Shown piece after piece: positions 43,830-52,733 of a stretch of 64,000 nt of DNA. A program made the position numbers and the translations under genes. The number at the start of each line of letters is the position of its first letter. The first letter of the stretch is position 1. The notes beneath the pieces are model-generated. The model was not told the DNA's origin. It saw only the letters and a list, made by a program, of their open reading frames with translations, and did not search any database. The DNA is from Thermocatellispora tengchongensis (GTDB taxonomy: Bacteria; Actinomycetota; Actinomycetes; Streptosporangiales; Streptosporangiaceae), in the NCBI RefSeq assembly GCF_014202315.1, contig NZ_JACHGN010000020.1, forward strand, positions 124,001-188,000, in the 5' to 3' direction.

Positions 43830-45140
43830 TCAGGGCCGGAGGCCGGCCGCGGCCCGCCATCCCGCCCGCTCGGGCACCACGCCGTCCTCGCCCTCCGGTT
43901 CGTCCCGGCGCCCGCCGCGGGCGAAGAAGTCGGCGAGCGGCAGTGTGGCGGCGCCGACCGTGACGGCGTCGGGGCCGAGCCGCCCCGGCTCGATCACGAC
44001 CCGCTCGGCCGGGTGCCGCAACGCGTAGGAGGTCGCGTGCCGCCGCACGGAGTCCATGATGTACGGCGCGAGCTGCAACCCGGCCCAGCCGCCGAGGAGG
44101 ATGCGCTCGGGGTTGCACAGGTTGATCAGGTCGGACAGGCCCGCGCCCAGGTATTCGGCCGTCTCCTCCAGGACGGCCACGGCCACCGGGTCGGGCGCGA
44201 CGCCGGGATCGTCCGGGTACGCGGCGGCGATCAGGGCGGTGAGCGCCGTCTCCTCGTCGGCGCCCGGGTCGAGCCGCGCGCCGGCCTCGCGCCAGCGCTG
44301 GATCAGCGCCTCGGCCCCGGCGTACGCCTCCAGGCAGCCCAGCGCGCCGCAGCGGCAGCGCCGGCCGCGCACGTGGACGGTGGTGTGCCCCCACTCCGAC
44401 GCGCTGCTGTGCGTACCCTCCAGGACGGTCCCCCCGATGACGACGCACGCGCCGACGCCGGACCCGAACAAGACGATGGCCGCGTCGCTCACCCCCCTCC
44501 CTCCGCCGAACCACATCTCGGCCCGGCCGAGGGTCTTGGCGCCGTTCTCGATGAACAGGCGCGCCCCGTCGGGGAGGGCGACCGCGGAGCGCAGCAGCGC
44601 CTCCAGGGGGACGGCGTCCCAGCCGAAGGTCTGCCCGTGCACCACCGCGCCGCCGGGGGAGCCGCGGTCCACGATGCCGGGGACGCCGACGCCGACGCCG
44701 AGGAGCGGGCCGGCCGGGACGTCCGCGCGGGCGAGGACGTCCGCCACGCCCTCGCTGATGTGCCGGACGACCGAGGCGACGTCGCGGCCTCCCCGCTCCA
44801 GGGGGTGCTCGCAGCGTGCGAGCTCGGTGAGGCCGAGGTCGAACAGCTCGACCCTGACCCGGGTCTCGCCGACGTCTACGCCGATCAGGTGGGCCCAGCC
44901 GGGGGAGACGCGCAGGAGGTTGCGCGGGCGGCCCCCGTCGGAGCCGACCGTGCCGGCGTCCTCCACCAGTTCCTCGCTGACCAGCTCGGCCACGATGGTG
45001 CTGATCGAGCCCGAGCTCAGCCCGGTGGCCGGGCCCAGCGCCTGCCGGCTCATCGGACCGTTGAAATACAACTGTTGCAGCACGGCCCTGCGGCTGTTGC
45101 GCCGCAGGTCGCGGACGGTCTGTCTGTTCGGCTTGGCCAT
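43830..45140 (-). CDS. ROK-family transcriptional regulator
   Basis: A 436-residue NagC/XylR-type ROK regulator. The N-terminal MarR-like winged helix (RRAVLQQLYFNGPMSRQALGPATGLSSGSISTIVAELVSEELVED) precedes a sugar-kinase-like domain with the ROK zinc motif (GCxCGxxGCxE form: CRCGALGCLEAY) and GVDVGETRVRVELFD. The ATG at 45140 has GGAAAGGAG; an upstream in-frame start at 45191 lacks one. It is divergent from an ABC sugar importer plus GH1 beta-glucosidase, which it most likely represses; a TTAA-type inverted repeat sits in the shared promoter. The effector should be a beta-glucoside or glucose (inference). Confidence 0.88.
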   Translation of the reverse strand: MAKPNRQTVRDLRRNSRRAVLQQLYFNGPMSRQALGPATGLSSGSISTIVAELVSEELVEDAGTVGSDGGRPRNLLRVSPGWAHLIGVDVGETRVRVELFDLGLTELARCEHPLERGGRDVASVVRHISEGVADVLARADVPAGPLLGVGVGVPGIVDRGSPGGAVVHGQTFGWDAVPLEALLRSAVALPDGARLFIENGAKTLGRAEMWFGGGRGVSDAAIVLFGSGVGACVVIGGTVLEGTHSSASEWGHTTVHVRGRRCRCGALGCLEAYAGAEALIQRWREAGARLDPGADEETALTALIAAAYPDDPGVAPDPVAVAVLEETAEYLGAGLSDLINLCNPERILLGGWAGLQLAPYIMDSVRRHATSYALRHPAERVVIEPGRLGPDAVTVGAATLPLADFFARGGRRDEPEGEDGVVPERAGWRAAAGLRP

Positions 45141-45181
45141 GGGGCTCCTTTCCGTAGCGAAACCTATCGCCGTACCGGCCC

Positions 45182-45225
45182 TTGACGCCAACTTTGCTCA
45201 GGTATTAACTCATGCCTTGAATTAA
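45182..45225. promoter_or_regulatory. ABC-operon promoter with ROK-like operator
   Basis: A plausible -35 TTGACG (45182-45187) and -10 TTAACT (45205-45210) are 17 bp apart. Overlapping the -10 is an imperfect inverted repeat TTAACTCA-N5-TGAATTAA (45205-45225), of the AT-rich TTAA...TTAA form often bound by ROK repressors. The position would block transcription of the importer operon. Confidence 0.5.
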
Positions 45226-45301
45226 GTCGCGAAGAACTTGATGCGCAGCTCCACAGGTTGCCGCCACCCCCCACAGGACTCCCGGAAAGGGACCACCCGC
45301 C

Positions 45302-46612
45302 ATGCACAGAATGCGAGCCGCAGCAGCCGCCGTCGCTCTCACCGCCCTCGCCGCCACCGCCGCCTGCGGGGGCGGCACCCCCACCGGCGGCGGGGCGGGC
45401 GACGAGTCACCGAAGACGCTGACCTACTGGGCGTCCAACCAGGGGCCGAGCATCGAGGCGGACAAGGAGATCCTCACGCCCGAGCTGAAGAAGTTCGAGC
45501 AGCAGACCGGGATCAAGGTGGAGCTGGAGGTCGTGCCCTGGGCGGACCTGCTCAACCGGATCCTGGCCGCCACCACCTCCGGCCAGGGACCGGACGTTCT
45601 CAACATCGGCAACACCTGGTCGGCGTCCCTGCAGGCCACCGGCGCCCTGCTGCCCTGGGACGCGCAGAACTTCGCCAAGATCGGCGGCAGGGACCGGTTC
45701 GTGGAGTCGGCCCTCGCCTCCGCCGGCGCCCCCGGCAAGGACCCGGCCGCGGTGCCGCTGTACTCCATGGCGTACGCGCTCTACTACAACAAGAAGATGT
45801 TCGCGGACGCGGGGATCGGCAAGCCGCCCGCGACCTGGGACGAACTGGTCGCCGCGGGCAAGACCCTGTCCAAGGACGGCAAGTGGGCCCTCGGCGTGGA
45901 GGGTTCGAACCTGTCCAACAACATCCACCAGGTCTTCGTCCTCGCCAAGCAGCACGGCGCCGACTTCTTCGACGCCTCCGGCGAGCCCGACTTCACCTCC
46001 GACGGCGCCGTAGCGGCCGTGAAGCAGTACGTCGGCTTCATGGCCGAGCACAAGATCGTCGCCCCGGGCAACGCCGAGTACGCCCAGAACCAGTCGCTGC
46101 AGGACTTCGCCAACGACAAGACCGCCATGATCCTGTGGCAGACGGCCGCCACCACCCTCGCGTCCCACGGTATGAAGCCGGACGAGTGGGGCATCGCCCC
46201 CGTCCCGGTCCCCTCCGGCACCCCCGGCACCGGCCAGAACGTCAACTCCATGGTCGCCGGCATCAACATGGCCGTCTTCAAGAACACCGACAACCTCGAC
46301 GGCGCGCTGCGGTTCGTGAAGTTCATGACCAGCGACGAGGAGCAGAAGATCCTCAACAAGACCTACGGCTCCATCCCGCCGGTCAAGTCCGCCCAGCAGG
46401 ACCCGGCGTTCGACAGCCCCGACCTCGCCGTGCTGCGCGACACCCTCGCCACCAGCGCCGCCCCGCTCCCGCAGGTCCCCGCCGAGTCGCAGTTCGAGAC
46501 CGCGGTCGGCACCGCCGTCAAGGAGCTCTTCGCCGACGCCGCCGCCGGGCGCCCCATCACCACCGAGCTGGTCAGGGAGCGGCTGACCAAGGCCCAGCAG
46601 CAGATGCCGTGA
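45302..46612 (+). CDS. Sugar ABC transporter substrate-binding lipoprotein
   Basis: A 436-residue family-1 solute-binding protein. The lipoprotein signal peptide ends at the lipobox ATAAC (Cys24), followed by a Gly-rich linker. The mature part carries the usual start KTLTYWASNQGPSIEADKEILTPELKKFEQQTGIKVE and the late segment GINMAVFKNTDNLDGALRFVKFMTSDEEQKIL. It would capture an oligosaccharide at the membrane and deliver it to the two permeases that follow. GH1 in the same operon suggests cellobiose, laminaribiose or a related beta-glucoside. The stop overlaps the permease GTG. Confidence 0.9.
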   Translation: MHRMRAAAAAVALTALAATAACGGGTPTGGGAGDESPKTLTYWASNQGPSIEADKEILTPELKKFEQQTGIKVELEVVPWADLLNRILAATTSGQGPDVLNIGNTWSASLQATGALLPWDAQNFAKIGGRDRFVESALASAGAPGKDPAAVPLYSMAYALYYNKKMFADAGIGKPPATWDELVAAGKTLSKDGKWALGVEGSNLSNNIHQVFVLAKQHGADFFDASGEPDFTSDGAVAAVKQYVGFMAEHKIVAPGNAEYAQNQSLQDFANDKTAMILWQTAATTLASHGMKPDEWGIAPVPVPSGTPGTGQNVNSMVAGINMAVFKNTDNLDGALRFVKFMTSDEEQKILNKTYGSIPPVKSAQQDPAFDSPDLAVLRDTLATSAAPLPQVPAESQFETAVGTAVKELFADAAAGRPITTELVRERLTKAQQQMP

Positions 46613-47628
46613 GCGGCTCGGAGATGACCATCGCCACCGAGGGCCACGCCCCGCCGGCCCGCCCCGCGCGGCCCGGCGGGGCCGGCGGGCGGCGCGGCGG
46701 GGCGCCCCGCCTGCCCGCGCGGCTGCGCCGCCTCGGCCTGCCGTACCTGCTGTTGCTCCCCGCCGTGCTGCTGGAGCTCCTCGTCCACCTCGTGCCGATG
46801 CTCATCGGCATCATGATGAGCTTCAAGGAGCTGACCCAGTTCTACATCCGCGACTGGGGCTCGGCCCCCTGGCGCGGGCTGGAGAACTACCGCGTCTCGA
46901 TCGACCTCAACGCGCCCGTCGGCCAGGACCTGCTCAACTCCTTCCTCGTCACCTGCGCCTTCAGCCTCCTGGCGGTCGGCCTGTGCTGGCTCCTCGGGAC
47001 CACGGCCGCGATCTTCATGCAGGAGGACTTCCGGGGCCGCGGCCTGCTGCGCGCCGTCTTCCTCACCCCGTACGCGCTGCCCGTCTACGCCGCGGTGATC
47101 ACCTGGGCGTTCATGTTCCAGCGGGACAACGGCATGGTCAACCACGTCCTGCACGACCAGCTCGGGCTGACCGGCGAGCGTCCCTTCTGGCTGCTGGGCG
47201 GCAACAGCTTCGCCGCGCTCGCCGTCGTCGCCGTGTGGAAGACCTGGCCGTTCGCGTTCCTGATCGTCATGGCCGCCCTGCAGAACATCCCCCGCGAGCT
47301 GTACGAGGCCGCCTCGATCGACGGAGCCGGGATCTGGCAGCAGATCCGGAAGATCACCCTGCCGTCGCTGCGCCCGATCAACCAGGTCCTCGTCCTGGTG
47401 CTGTTCCTGTGGACGTTCAACGACTTCAACACGCCGTACCTGCTGTTCGGGGAGGCGGCGCCGGCGTCCGCGAACCTGATCTCGGTGCACATCTACCAGT
47501 CCTCGTTCGTCACCTGGAACTTCGGCACGGGATCGGCCATGTCGGTCCTGCTGCTGCTGTTCCTGCTCGTGGTGACGGCCGCCTACCTCCTGGCCACCTC
47601 ACGCGGAAGGAAGACCGCCGATGTCTAG
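46609..47628 (+). CDS. ABC sugar permease (MalF type)
   Basis: A 339-residue inner-membrane permease with six or more hydrophobic segments, starting after a basic, Pro/Gly-rich cytoplasmic tail. The coupling-loop motif EAA---G is present as ELYEAASIDGAGIWQQIRKITLPSLRP. The GTG at 46609 overlaps the binding-protein stop (GTGA); an ATG at 46624 is an alternative. It partners the MalG-type permease that follows with an eight-base overlap. Confidence 0.88.
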   Translation: MSGSEMTIATEGHAPPARPARPGGAGGRRGGAPRLPARLRRLGLPYLLLLPAVLLELLVHLVPMLIGIMMSFKELTQFYIRDWGSAPWRGLENYRVSIDLNAPVGQDLLNSFLVTCAFSLLAVGLCWLLGTTAAIFMQEDFRGRGLLRAVFLTPYALPVYAAVITWAFMFQRDNGMVNHVLHDQLGLTGERPFWLLGGNSFAALAVVAVWKTWPFAFLIVMAALQNIPRELYEAASIDGAGIWQQIRKITLPSLRPINQVLVLVLFLWTFNDFNTPYLLFGEAAPASANLISVHIYQSSFVTWNFGTGSAMSVLLLLFLLVVTAAYLLATSRGRKTADV

Positions 47629-48493
47629 CCCGGCCTCCGCGCGGCGCTCGCCGTCCGCGCCTCCCCGGTCCTTCCTGTGGGCCCGCCGCGTGTTCCTGAC
47701 CCTGCTGGCCGGGTTCGTGCTGCTGCCGGTGTACGTCATGGTCAGCAGCTCCCTCAAGCCGCTCCAGGACGTATCGGGCCGGTTCCGCTGGCTGCCCAGC
47801 GGCCTGACGATCCGCCCGTACTTCGATATCTGGCAGACCGTCCCGCTCGCCCGCTACTTCGCGAACTCCCTGATCGTGGCGGGTGCGGCCACGGTCTGCT
47901 CGGTGGCCATCGCGGTCTTCGCGGCCTACGCGGTCAGCCGCTACCGCTTCCCCGGCAAGCGGATCTTCACCGTCACCGTCCTGTCCACCCAGATGTTCCC
48001 GGGCATCCTCTTCCTGCTGCCGCTGTTCCTGATCTACGTCAACATCGGGAACGCGACCGGGATCGCGCTGTACGGCTCGCGCGGGGGCCTCATCCTGACC
48101 TACCTCACCTTCTCGCTGCCCTTCTCCATCTGGATGCTGATCGGGTACTTCGAGTCGATCCCGCGCGCGCTGGACGAGGCGGCGGCCGTCGACGGGTCCG
48201 GGCCCGTCGGCACGCTCTTCCGGATCGTCATCCCCGCCGCGATCCCCGGGATCGTCGCCGTCGCCGTCTACGCGTTCATGACCGCGTGGGGCGAGGTGCT
48301 GTTCGCCTCCATCATGACCAACGACACCACCCGGACGCTCTCCGTCGGCCTGCAGGGATACGCCACGCAGAACGACGTCTACTGGAACCAGGTCATGGCC
48401 GCCTCGCTGGTCGTCAGCGTGCCGGTCGTCGCCGGGTTCCTCCTCCTGCAGCGCTACCTGGTCACCGGGCTCACCGCCGGTGCCGTCAAGTGA
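47621..48493 (+). CDS. ABC sugar permease (MalG type)
   Basis: A 290-residue permease with about six membrane segments and the coupling motif [29 protein letters not shown]. It ends in TGLTAGAVK, typical of MalG-like subunits. No ATP-binding gene is present in the operon; sugar importers of actinomycetes often share one MsiK-type ATPase encoded elsewhere. GH1 follows 29 bp later. Confidence 0.9.
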   Translation: MSSPASARRSPSAPPRSFLWARRVFLTLLAGFVLLPVYVMVSSSLKPLQDVSGRFRWLPSGLTIRPYFDIWQTVPLARYFANSLIVAGAATVCSVAIAVFAAYAVSRYRFPGKRIFTVTVLSTQMFPGILFLLPLFLIYVNIGNATGIALYGSRGGLILTYLTFSLPFSIWMLIGYFESIPRALDEAAAVDGSGPVGTLFRIVIPAAIPGIVAVAVYAFMTAWGEVLFASIMTNDTTRTLSVGLQGYATQNDVYWNQVMAASLVVSVPVVAGFLLLQRYLVTGLTAGAVK

Positions 48494-48522
48494 CGCCCGC
48501 GCCCCCTCTCGAAAGGACCGCC

Positions 48523-49917
48523 GTGACCCAGCCCATCGACCTCACCGCCCTGCCCCGGGACTTCACCTGGGGCGTGGCCACCTCGGCGTACCAGATCGAG
48601 GGAGCCGTGGCGGAGGACGGCCGATCCCCGTCGATCTGGGACACCTTCTGCCGCATCCCCGGCAAGATCGACAACGGTGACACCGGCGACGTGGCCTGCG
48701 ACCACTATCGCCGCTGGCCGGAGGACATCGCCCTGATGAGGGAGCTCGGCGTCGGCTCCTACCGGTTCTCCGTCGCCTGGCCGCGCGTCGTCCCCGGCGG
48801 TGACGGCGCGGTCAACCGGCGGGGCCTGGACTTCTACTCCCGGCTCGTGGACGCCCTCCTGGAGGCCGGGATCACCCCGAACGTCACCCTCTACCACTGG
48901 GACCTGCCGCAGAACCTCCAGGAACGCGGCGGCTGGCCCGCCCGCGAGACCGCCGAGCGCTTCGCCGCCTACGCCGCGATCGTCGCCGGCGCCCTCGGCG
49001 ACCGGGTGCGGCAGTGGGCCACGCTCAACGAGCCGCTCTGCTCGGCCTGGATCGGCCATCTCGAAGGCACCATGGCCCCCGGCCTCACCGACGTCACCGC
49101 CGCGGTCCGCGCCTCCTACCACCTGCTGCTGGGCCACGGCCTGGCCGTCCAGGCCGTACGGGCCGCCGCGCCCGGCGCGCGGATCGGCATCGTCAACAAC
49201 CTGTCCACGGTCGAGCCCGCCTCCGGCTCCGACGCCGACGCGGCCGCCGCCCGCCGCATGGACGGCCACACCAACCGCTGGTGGCTCGACCCCGTGCACG
49301 GCCGCGGATTCCCCGCCGACATGCGCGAGGTGTACGGCGTGGACCTGCCCGAACGCCCCGGCGACCTCGCCGCCATCGCCGAGCCCCTGGACTGGCTGGG
49401 CCTCAACTACTACTTCCCGGCCCTGATCGCCGACGACCCCGGCGGCCCGCCCCCCTTCGCCCGCCAGATCCGCCGGCCGGGCGCGCCCCGCACCGGGATG
49501 GACTGGGAGGTCGATCCCGGCGGCCTGGAGACGCTGCTCATGCGGCTCACCGACGAGTACGGCGCCCGCCGCATCTACGTCACCGAGAACGGCTCCGCCT
49601 ACCCCGACACCGTCGCCTCCGACGGAACCGTCCACGACCCCGAACGCACCCGGTACCTGGAGGAACACCTGTCCGCCTGCGCCCGCGCGGCCCGCCGGGG
49701 CGCGCCCCTGGCCGGCTACTACGCCTGGTCGCTGCTGGACAACTTCGAATGGGCGTACGGCTACGACAAGCGGTTCGGCCTCGTCCACGTGGACTACGCC
49801 ACCCAGCGCCGCACCATCAAGACCAGCGGCCGCCGCTACGCCGCCATCATCCGCGACCACCGCCTCCACGCCCGTGCCACACCCGCCCCGCCGGCCGAGC
49901 GCCTCGGCGCCCTCTAG
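48523..49917 (+). CDS. GH1 beta-glucosidase
   Basis: A 464-residue cytoplasmic GH1 enzyme. The N-terminal signature [15 protein letters not shown], acid/base Glu170 in TLNEP and nucleophile Glu355 in YVTENG are intact, as is [21 protein letters not shown]. It hydrolyses imported beta-glucosides (cellobiose, laminaribiose) to glucose. GTG start at 48523 with GAAAGGA. Last gene of the ROK-controlled importer operon; GH3 at 33-36 kb may act on overlapping substrates under a different regulator. Confidence 0.93.
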   Translation: MTQPIDLTALPRDFTWGVATSAYQIEGAVAEDGRSPSIWDTFCRIPGKIDNGDTGDVACDHYRRWPEDIALMRELGVGSYRFSVAWPRVVPGGDGAVNRRGLDFYSRLVDALLEAGITPNVTLYHWDLPQNLQERGGWPARETAERFAAYAAIVAGALGDRVRQWATLNEPLCSAWIGHLEGTMAPGLTDVTAAVRASYHLLLGHGLAVQAVRAAAPGARIGIVNNLSTVEPASGSDADAAAARRMDGHTNRWWLDPVHGRGFPADMREVYGVDLPERPGDLAAIAEPLDWLGLNYYFPALIADDPGGPPPFARQIRRPGAPRTGMDWEVDPGGLETLLMRLTDEYGARRIYVTENGSAYPDTVASDGTVHDPERTRYLEEHLSACARAARRGAPLAGYYAWSLLDNFEWAYGYDKRFGLVHVDYATQRRTIKTSGRRYAAIIRDHRLHARATPAPPAERLGAL

Positions 49918-49990
49918 GGACGCCGCACGCGGTCCCGGGGCGCCGGGCATCCTCCACTCGCCGTACGGCCCGGATGATGACGCGGCGGGG

Positions 49991-50710
49991 TCAGCGGGGC
50001 GCGGGCTTCTTGCGGGCGCGGCGGTCGGGCACGGGGGAGCGGCCGGCGGCGTGGTCGGCGAACGCGTCGGCGGCCTTGCCAGCGTCGCCGTCGCGCAGCA
50101 GCGAGACCAGGCGCCCGTGCTCGTCGGCCATCGCCCGCCAGTCACCCTCGAAGAGGGGGTCGGCGATGGCGCGCAGCGCGCGCAGGTTCGGTTCGAGGAC
50201 CTCCCACATGCGGGTCAGGAACGGGTTTCCGGCGATCTGGACGACCCGGGTGTGGAAGGCGATGTCGGCGTCGCGGAACTTGCCGACGTCGTTGACCGCC
50301 ACTGCCCGGTGCATCTGGTCCACCAGCTCCCCGAGCTCGCCGAGCTGCTCGTCGGTGATGCGTTCTGCGGCCATCGTGGCGGCCAGCCGTTCGAGCGGCT
50401 CGCGCACCTGGCGGGCGTGTTCGGCGTCCTGGGCGGAGATCTCGACGACGAAGTTGCCGCGCCGCGGCACGTGCACGAGCAGCCCTTCACGCGCGAGCTG
50501 CTTGACGGCTTCGCGAACCGGCGCTTGACTCACACCGAGGCGGCGTGCGATCTCCGACTCCACCACGCGGTCGTTCGGCGCGAGGTCGCCCTCGACGATG
50601 GCCTGGCGGAGCAGTTCGTACACCCGATCGGAGATCAGGGTGGGGCGAACCGAATCCTTGCTCGTGGCCAACCTGGAGGCGAAGTCACTCGCTTGCCGTG
50701 TCGATGCCAT
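49991..50710 (-). CDS. GntR-family regulator (FCD) of the fucoside regulon
   Basis: A 239-residue FadR-subfamily regulator. Winged helix: YELLRQAIVEGDLAPNDRVVESEIARRLGVSQAPVREAVKQLAREGLLVHVPRRGNFVV. FCD domain: DADIAFHTRVVQIAGNP and ADEHGRLVSLL. The ATG at 50710 follows GGGGAG. It is the last gene of the run amidohydrolase-esterase-GntR. The repeated word ATCG(C/G)(C/T)TATCGAT at 51776, 52704, 56455 and 57838 is the best operator candidate, and this is the only regulator encoded among those four sites. The effector is likely an acid of L-fucose breakdown such as L-fuconate (inference). Confidence 0.87.
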   Translation of the reverse strand: MASTRQASDFASRLATSKDSVRPTLISDRVYELLRQAIVEGDLAPNDRVVESEIARRLGVSQAPVREAVKQLAREGLLVHVPRRGNFVVEISAQDAEHARQVREPLERLAATMAAERITDEQLGELGELVDQMHRAVAVNDVGKFRDADIAFHTRVVQIAGNPFLTRMWEVLEPNLRALRAIADPLFEGDWRAMADEHGRLVSLLRDGDAGKAADAFADHAAGRSPVPDRRARKKPAPR

Positions 50711-50758
50711 GTACTCCCCATCGTGCGCTGTCGCGTCCCCCCAGTAGATGATACGCGC

Positions 50759-51763
50759 TCATCGTTTAGCAGGTATCGATTGTGAATCGTTCAGGCGCCC
50801 GGCCAGCCATGCCAGCTTGACCACCTCGTGCTCGGGGCCGCCGCCCTCGTGGTCGTTGAACGGGTACACGCTGATGTGCTTGCCGGTCGCCGGCATCTCG
50901 CAGCGCGCTCCGTAGTGGTTGAACGCCGCGTACACGGTGGACGGCGGGCAGATGCGGTCCATCAGGCCGACCGAGAAGAGCGCCGGGGCCGTGGCCCGTC
51001 GGGCGAGGGTGGCGCCGTCGAAGTAGGACAGCGTGCGCATCACGGTGCCGGCGTGCCCGCGGTGGAGCTTGGCGTACCTGGTGATCTCCGCGTACGGCGG
51101 CTGGTCGGTGAACGTGGCGGCGCGCGGGAAGTCGCACAGGAACGGCACGTCGGGCATGACGGCCAGCAGGTCCGGGACGAGGCCGGCCACGGCGAGGGCG
51201 ATGCCGCCGCCCTGGCTGGTGCCGGTGACCGCGACCTTGGACGCGTCCACCGCCGGGTGGGCGCGGATCGCCGCCACCGCGCGCACCGCGTCGGTGTACA
51301 GGCGGCGGTAGTAGTACCGCTCCGGGTCGAGCACGCCGCGGGTGAGGAAGCCGGGCGCCGCGACGTCGCCGGTCGCGGGGTGGGGGTCGGGCGTCTCGGT
51401 CCCCTGGCCGCGGGTGTCCATGACGAAGTGCGCGTAGCCGGCGCACGCCCACAGCCGCTTCTCGTGGGGCACGCCGCGCCCGCTGCCGTACCCCAGGTAC
51501 TCCACGACGGCGGGCAGCGGGCCGGTCCTGGTCACCGGCAGGTGCAGCCATCCCCGGACGGGGTGGCCGCCGAAGCCGGCGAACGTGACGTCGAAGGTGT
51601 CGATCGTCGCCAGCCCGTTCGCCACCGGCTCGGCCGTCGTCGCCAGGCCGAAGCCGTCGTTCTCGGCGAGCGTCTTCGCCCAGAACGCGTCGAGATCCGC
51701 CGGCTCCGGCAGGGCCGGCAGGTACTGCTCGAGCCGGTCCTGGGGGAGGTCGAATTGCGCCAT
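50759..51763 (-). CDS. Acetylxylan esterase / cephalosporin-C deacetylase family (CE7)
   Basis: A 334-residue CE7 esterase. It starts MAQFDLPQDRLEQYLP and keeps the family's RGQG motif (DTRGQGTETPDP), the nucleophile elbow GTSQGGGIA, the acid in GLMDRICPPST and the His in NDHEGGGPEH. No signal peptide, so it removes acetyl groups from imported oligosaccharides or small acetylated substrates in the cytoplasm. In this cluster the target may be acetylated fucosides (inference). An operator-like word overlaps its upstream region (51776-51788) and the stop codon of the preceding gene. Confidence 0.88.
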   Translation of the reverse strand: MAQFDLPQDRLEQYLPALPEPADLDAFWAKTLAENDGFGLATTAEPVANGLATIDTFDVTFAGFGGHPVRGWLHLPVTRTGPLPAVVEYLGYGSGRGVPHEKRLWACAGYAHFVMDTRGQGTETPDPHPATGDVAAPGFLTRGVLDPERYYYRRLYTDAVRAVAAIRAHPAVDASKVAVTGTSQGGGIALAVAGLVPDLLAVMPDVPFLCDFPRAATFTDQPPYAEITRYAKLHRGHAGTVMRTLSYFDGATLARRATAPALFSVGLMDRICPPSTVYAAFNHYGARCEMPATGKHISVYPFNDHEGGGPEHEVVKLAWLAGRLNDSQSIPAKR

Positions 51764-51775
51764 CGTCCACCAATC

Positions 51776-51788
51776 ATCGCTTATCGAT
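51776..51788. promoter_or_regulatory. Fucoside operator, copy 1
   Basis: ATCGCTTATCGAT, 12 bp before the esterase start and overlapping the amidohydrolase stop codon. Matches the consensus ATCG(C/G)(C/T)TATCGAT. Confidence 0.6.
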
Positions 51789-52641
51789 CAGAGCATCGAA
51801 GCAAGGGCTCCGGACCGTTGTCAACCGGAGCCGCCAGGCCGTAGACGCGCTCGGCGGTCGTGCGCAGCACGCGCAGGCGCTCGGCGTCGCTCAGCGCGGC
51901 CAGCCCGCGCCGCGCGAGCCGCAGCGACTCGCCCCGCGATCCCCGGGGCAGGCAGATCGGCCAGTCGGAGCCGATCACGCACCGGTCCGGGCCGAACGCC
52001 TCGGCCGCGTACGCGACCAGGTCTGCCACCCGCTCCTCCGGCACGCCGTGCTGCTGGGTGAGCAGGCCGGAGATCTTCATGATCACGTTCGGTACGCGGG
52101 CCGCCCGCCGCACCTGCTCGCGCCACTCGCCCGGGTCGGCGGTGCCGAGGTTCGCGGGGTTGCCGAGGTGGTCCACGATCACGGTCAGCGCGGGATGCCG
52201 GGCGGCGACCTCGGCGGCCACCCGGACGGCGGCGTGGTGGAGGTTGAGTCCGAGCGCCACGCCGAGACCGGCCAGCGTGGGGACGAGCGACCGGGCCGAG
52301 GGCGGCGTGGCGTCCCAGGACGCCCCGCCGAGGCGCATCCCGTTCGGGCGTGTCTGTGCCAGGAACTCCGCGAAGCGCGCCGGGCCGAGGCCGGCGCAGG
52401 AGTTGAGGTTGCCGACGTGGCCGGCGATCAGGTCCGGGTGGCGCAGGCGCAGGTCGCGCAGCAGCACGTTCTCGCCGCGGTCGCCGCGAGAGGACTCGAC
52501 CAGGATGGTGCCGGTCAGCTCCAGGTCCGCGCCCGACTCGGCCAGGTCCTCGGCGGTGAACGTCCGGTGGTACGGCGTCCCCGGCCGGATCCAGGGATAT
52601 CCGCCATCGAGATCCCACAGGTGGGCATGGCAGTCGATCAC
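51781..52641 (-). CDS. Amidohydrolase (L-fuconolactonase-like)
   Basis: A 286-residue amidohydrolase-2 (TIM-barrel) protein. The metal/active-site start DCHAHLWD, EGSR-like LVESSRGDRGEN, the central VIVDHLGN and the late IGSDWPICLP are typical of the group containing L-fuconolactonase and 2-pyrone-4,6-dicarboxylate lactonase. With a fucosidase and an L-fucose dehydrogenase-like reductase in the cluster, opening of L-fucono-lactone to L-fuconate is the best fit. The GTG at 52641 has GGAGACGAC in front; an in-frame GTG at 52674 would add 11 residues but lacks a site. Divergent from the 630-residue gene across operator copy 2. Confidence 0.82.
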   Translation of the reverse strand: MIDCHAHLWDLDGGYPWIRPGTPYHRTFTAEDLAESGADLELTGTILVESSRGDRGENVLLRDLRLRHPDLIAGHVGNLNSCAGLGPARFAEFLAQTRPNGMRLGGASWDATPPSARSLVPTLAGLGVALGLNLHHAAVRVAAEVAARHPALTVIVDHLGNPANLGTADPGEWREQVRRAARVPNVIMKISGLLTQQHGVPEERVADLVAYAAEAFGPDRCVIGSDWPICLPRGSRGESLRLARRGLAALSDAERLRVLRTTAERVYGLAAPVDNGPEPLLRCSDR

Positions 52642-52703
52642 GTCGTCTCCACGGGGTTTCTCGTGTATTGACACACCGATTGGGGCTTATGAAGATTCTA
52701 GTC

Positions 52704-52716
52704 ATCGGCTATCGAT
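52704..52716. promoter_or_regulatory. Fucoside operator, copy 2
   Basis: ATCGGCTATCGAT in the divergent gap between the amidohydrolase and the 630-residue gene. Only 17 bp precede the + strand ATG, so it may overlap that promoter. Confidence 0.65.
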
Positions 52717-52733
52717 GAACGATTGGTGTTCGC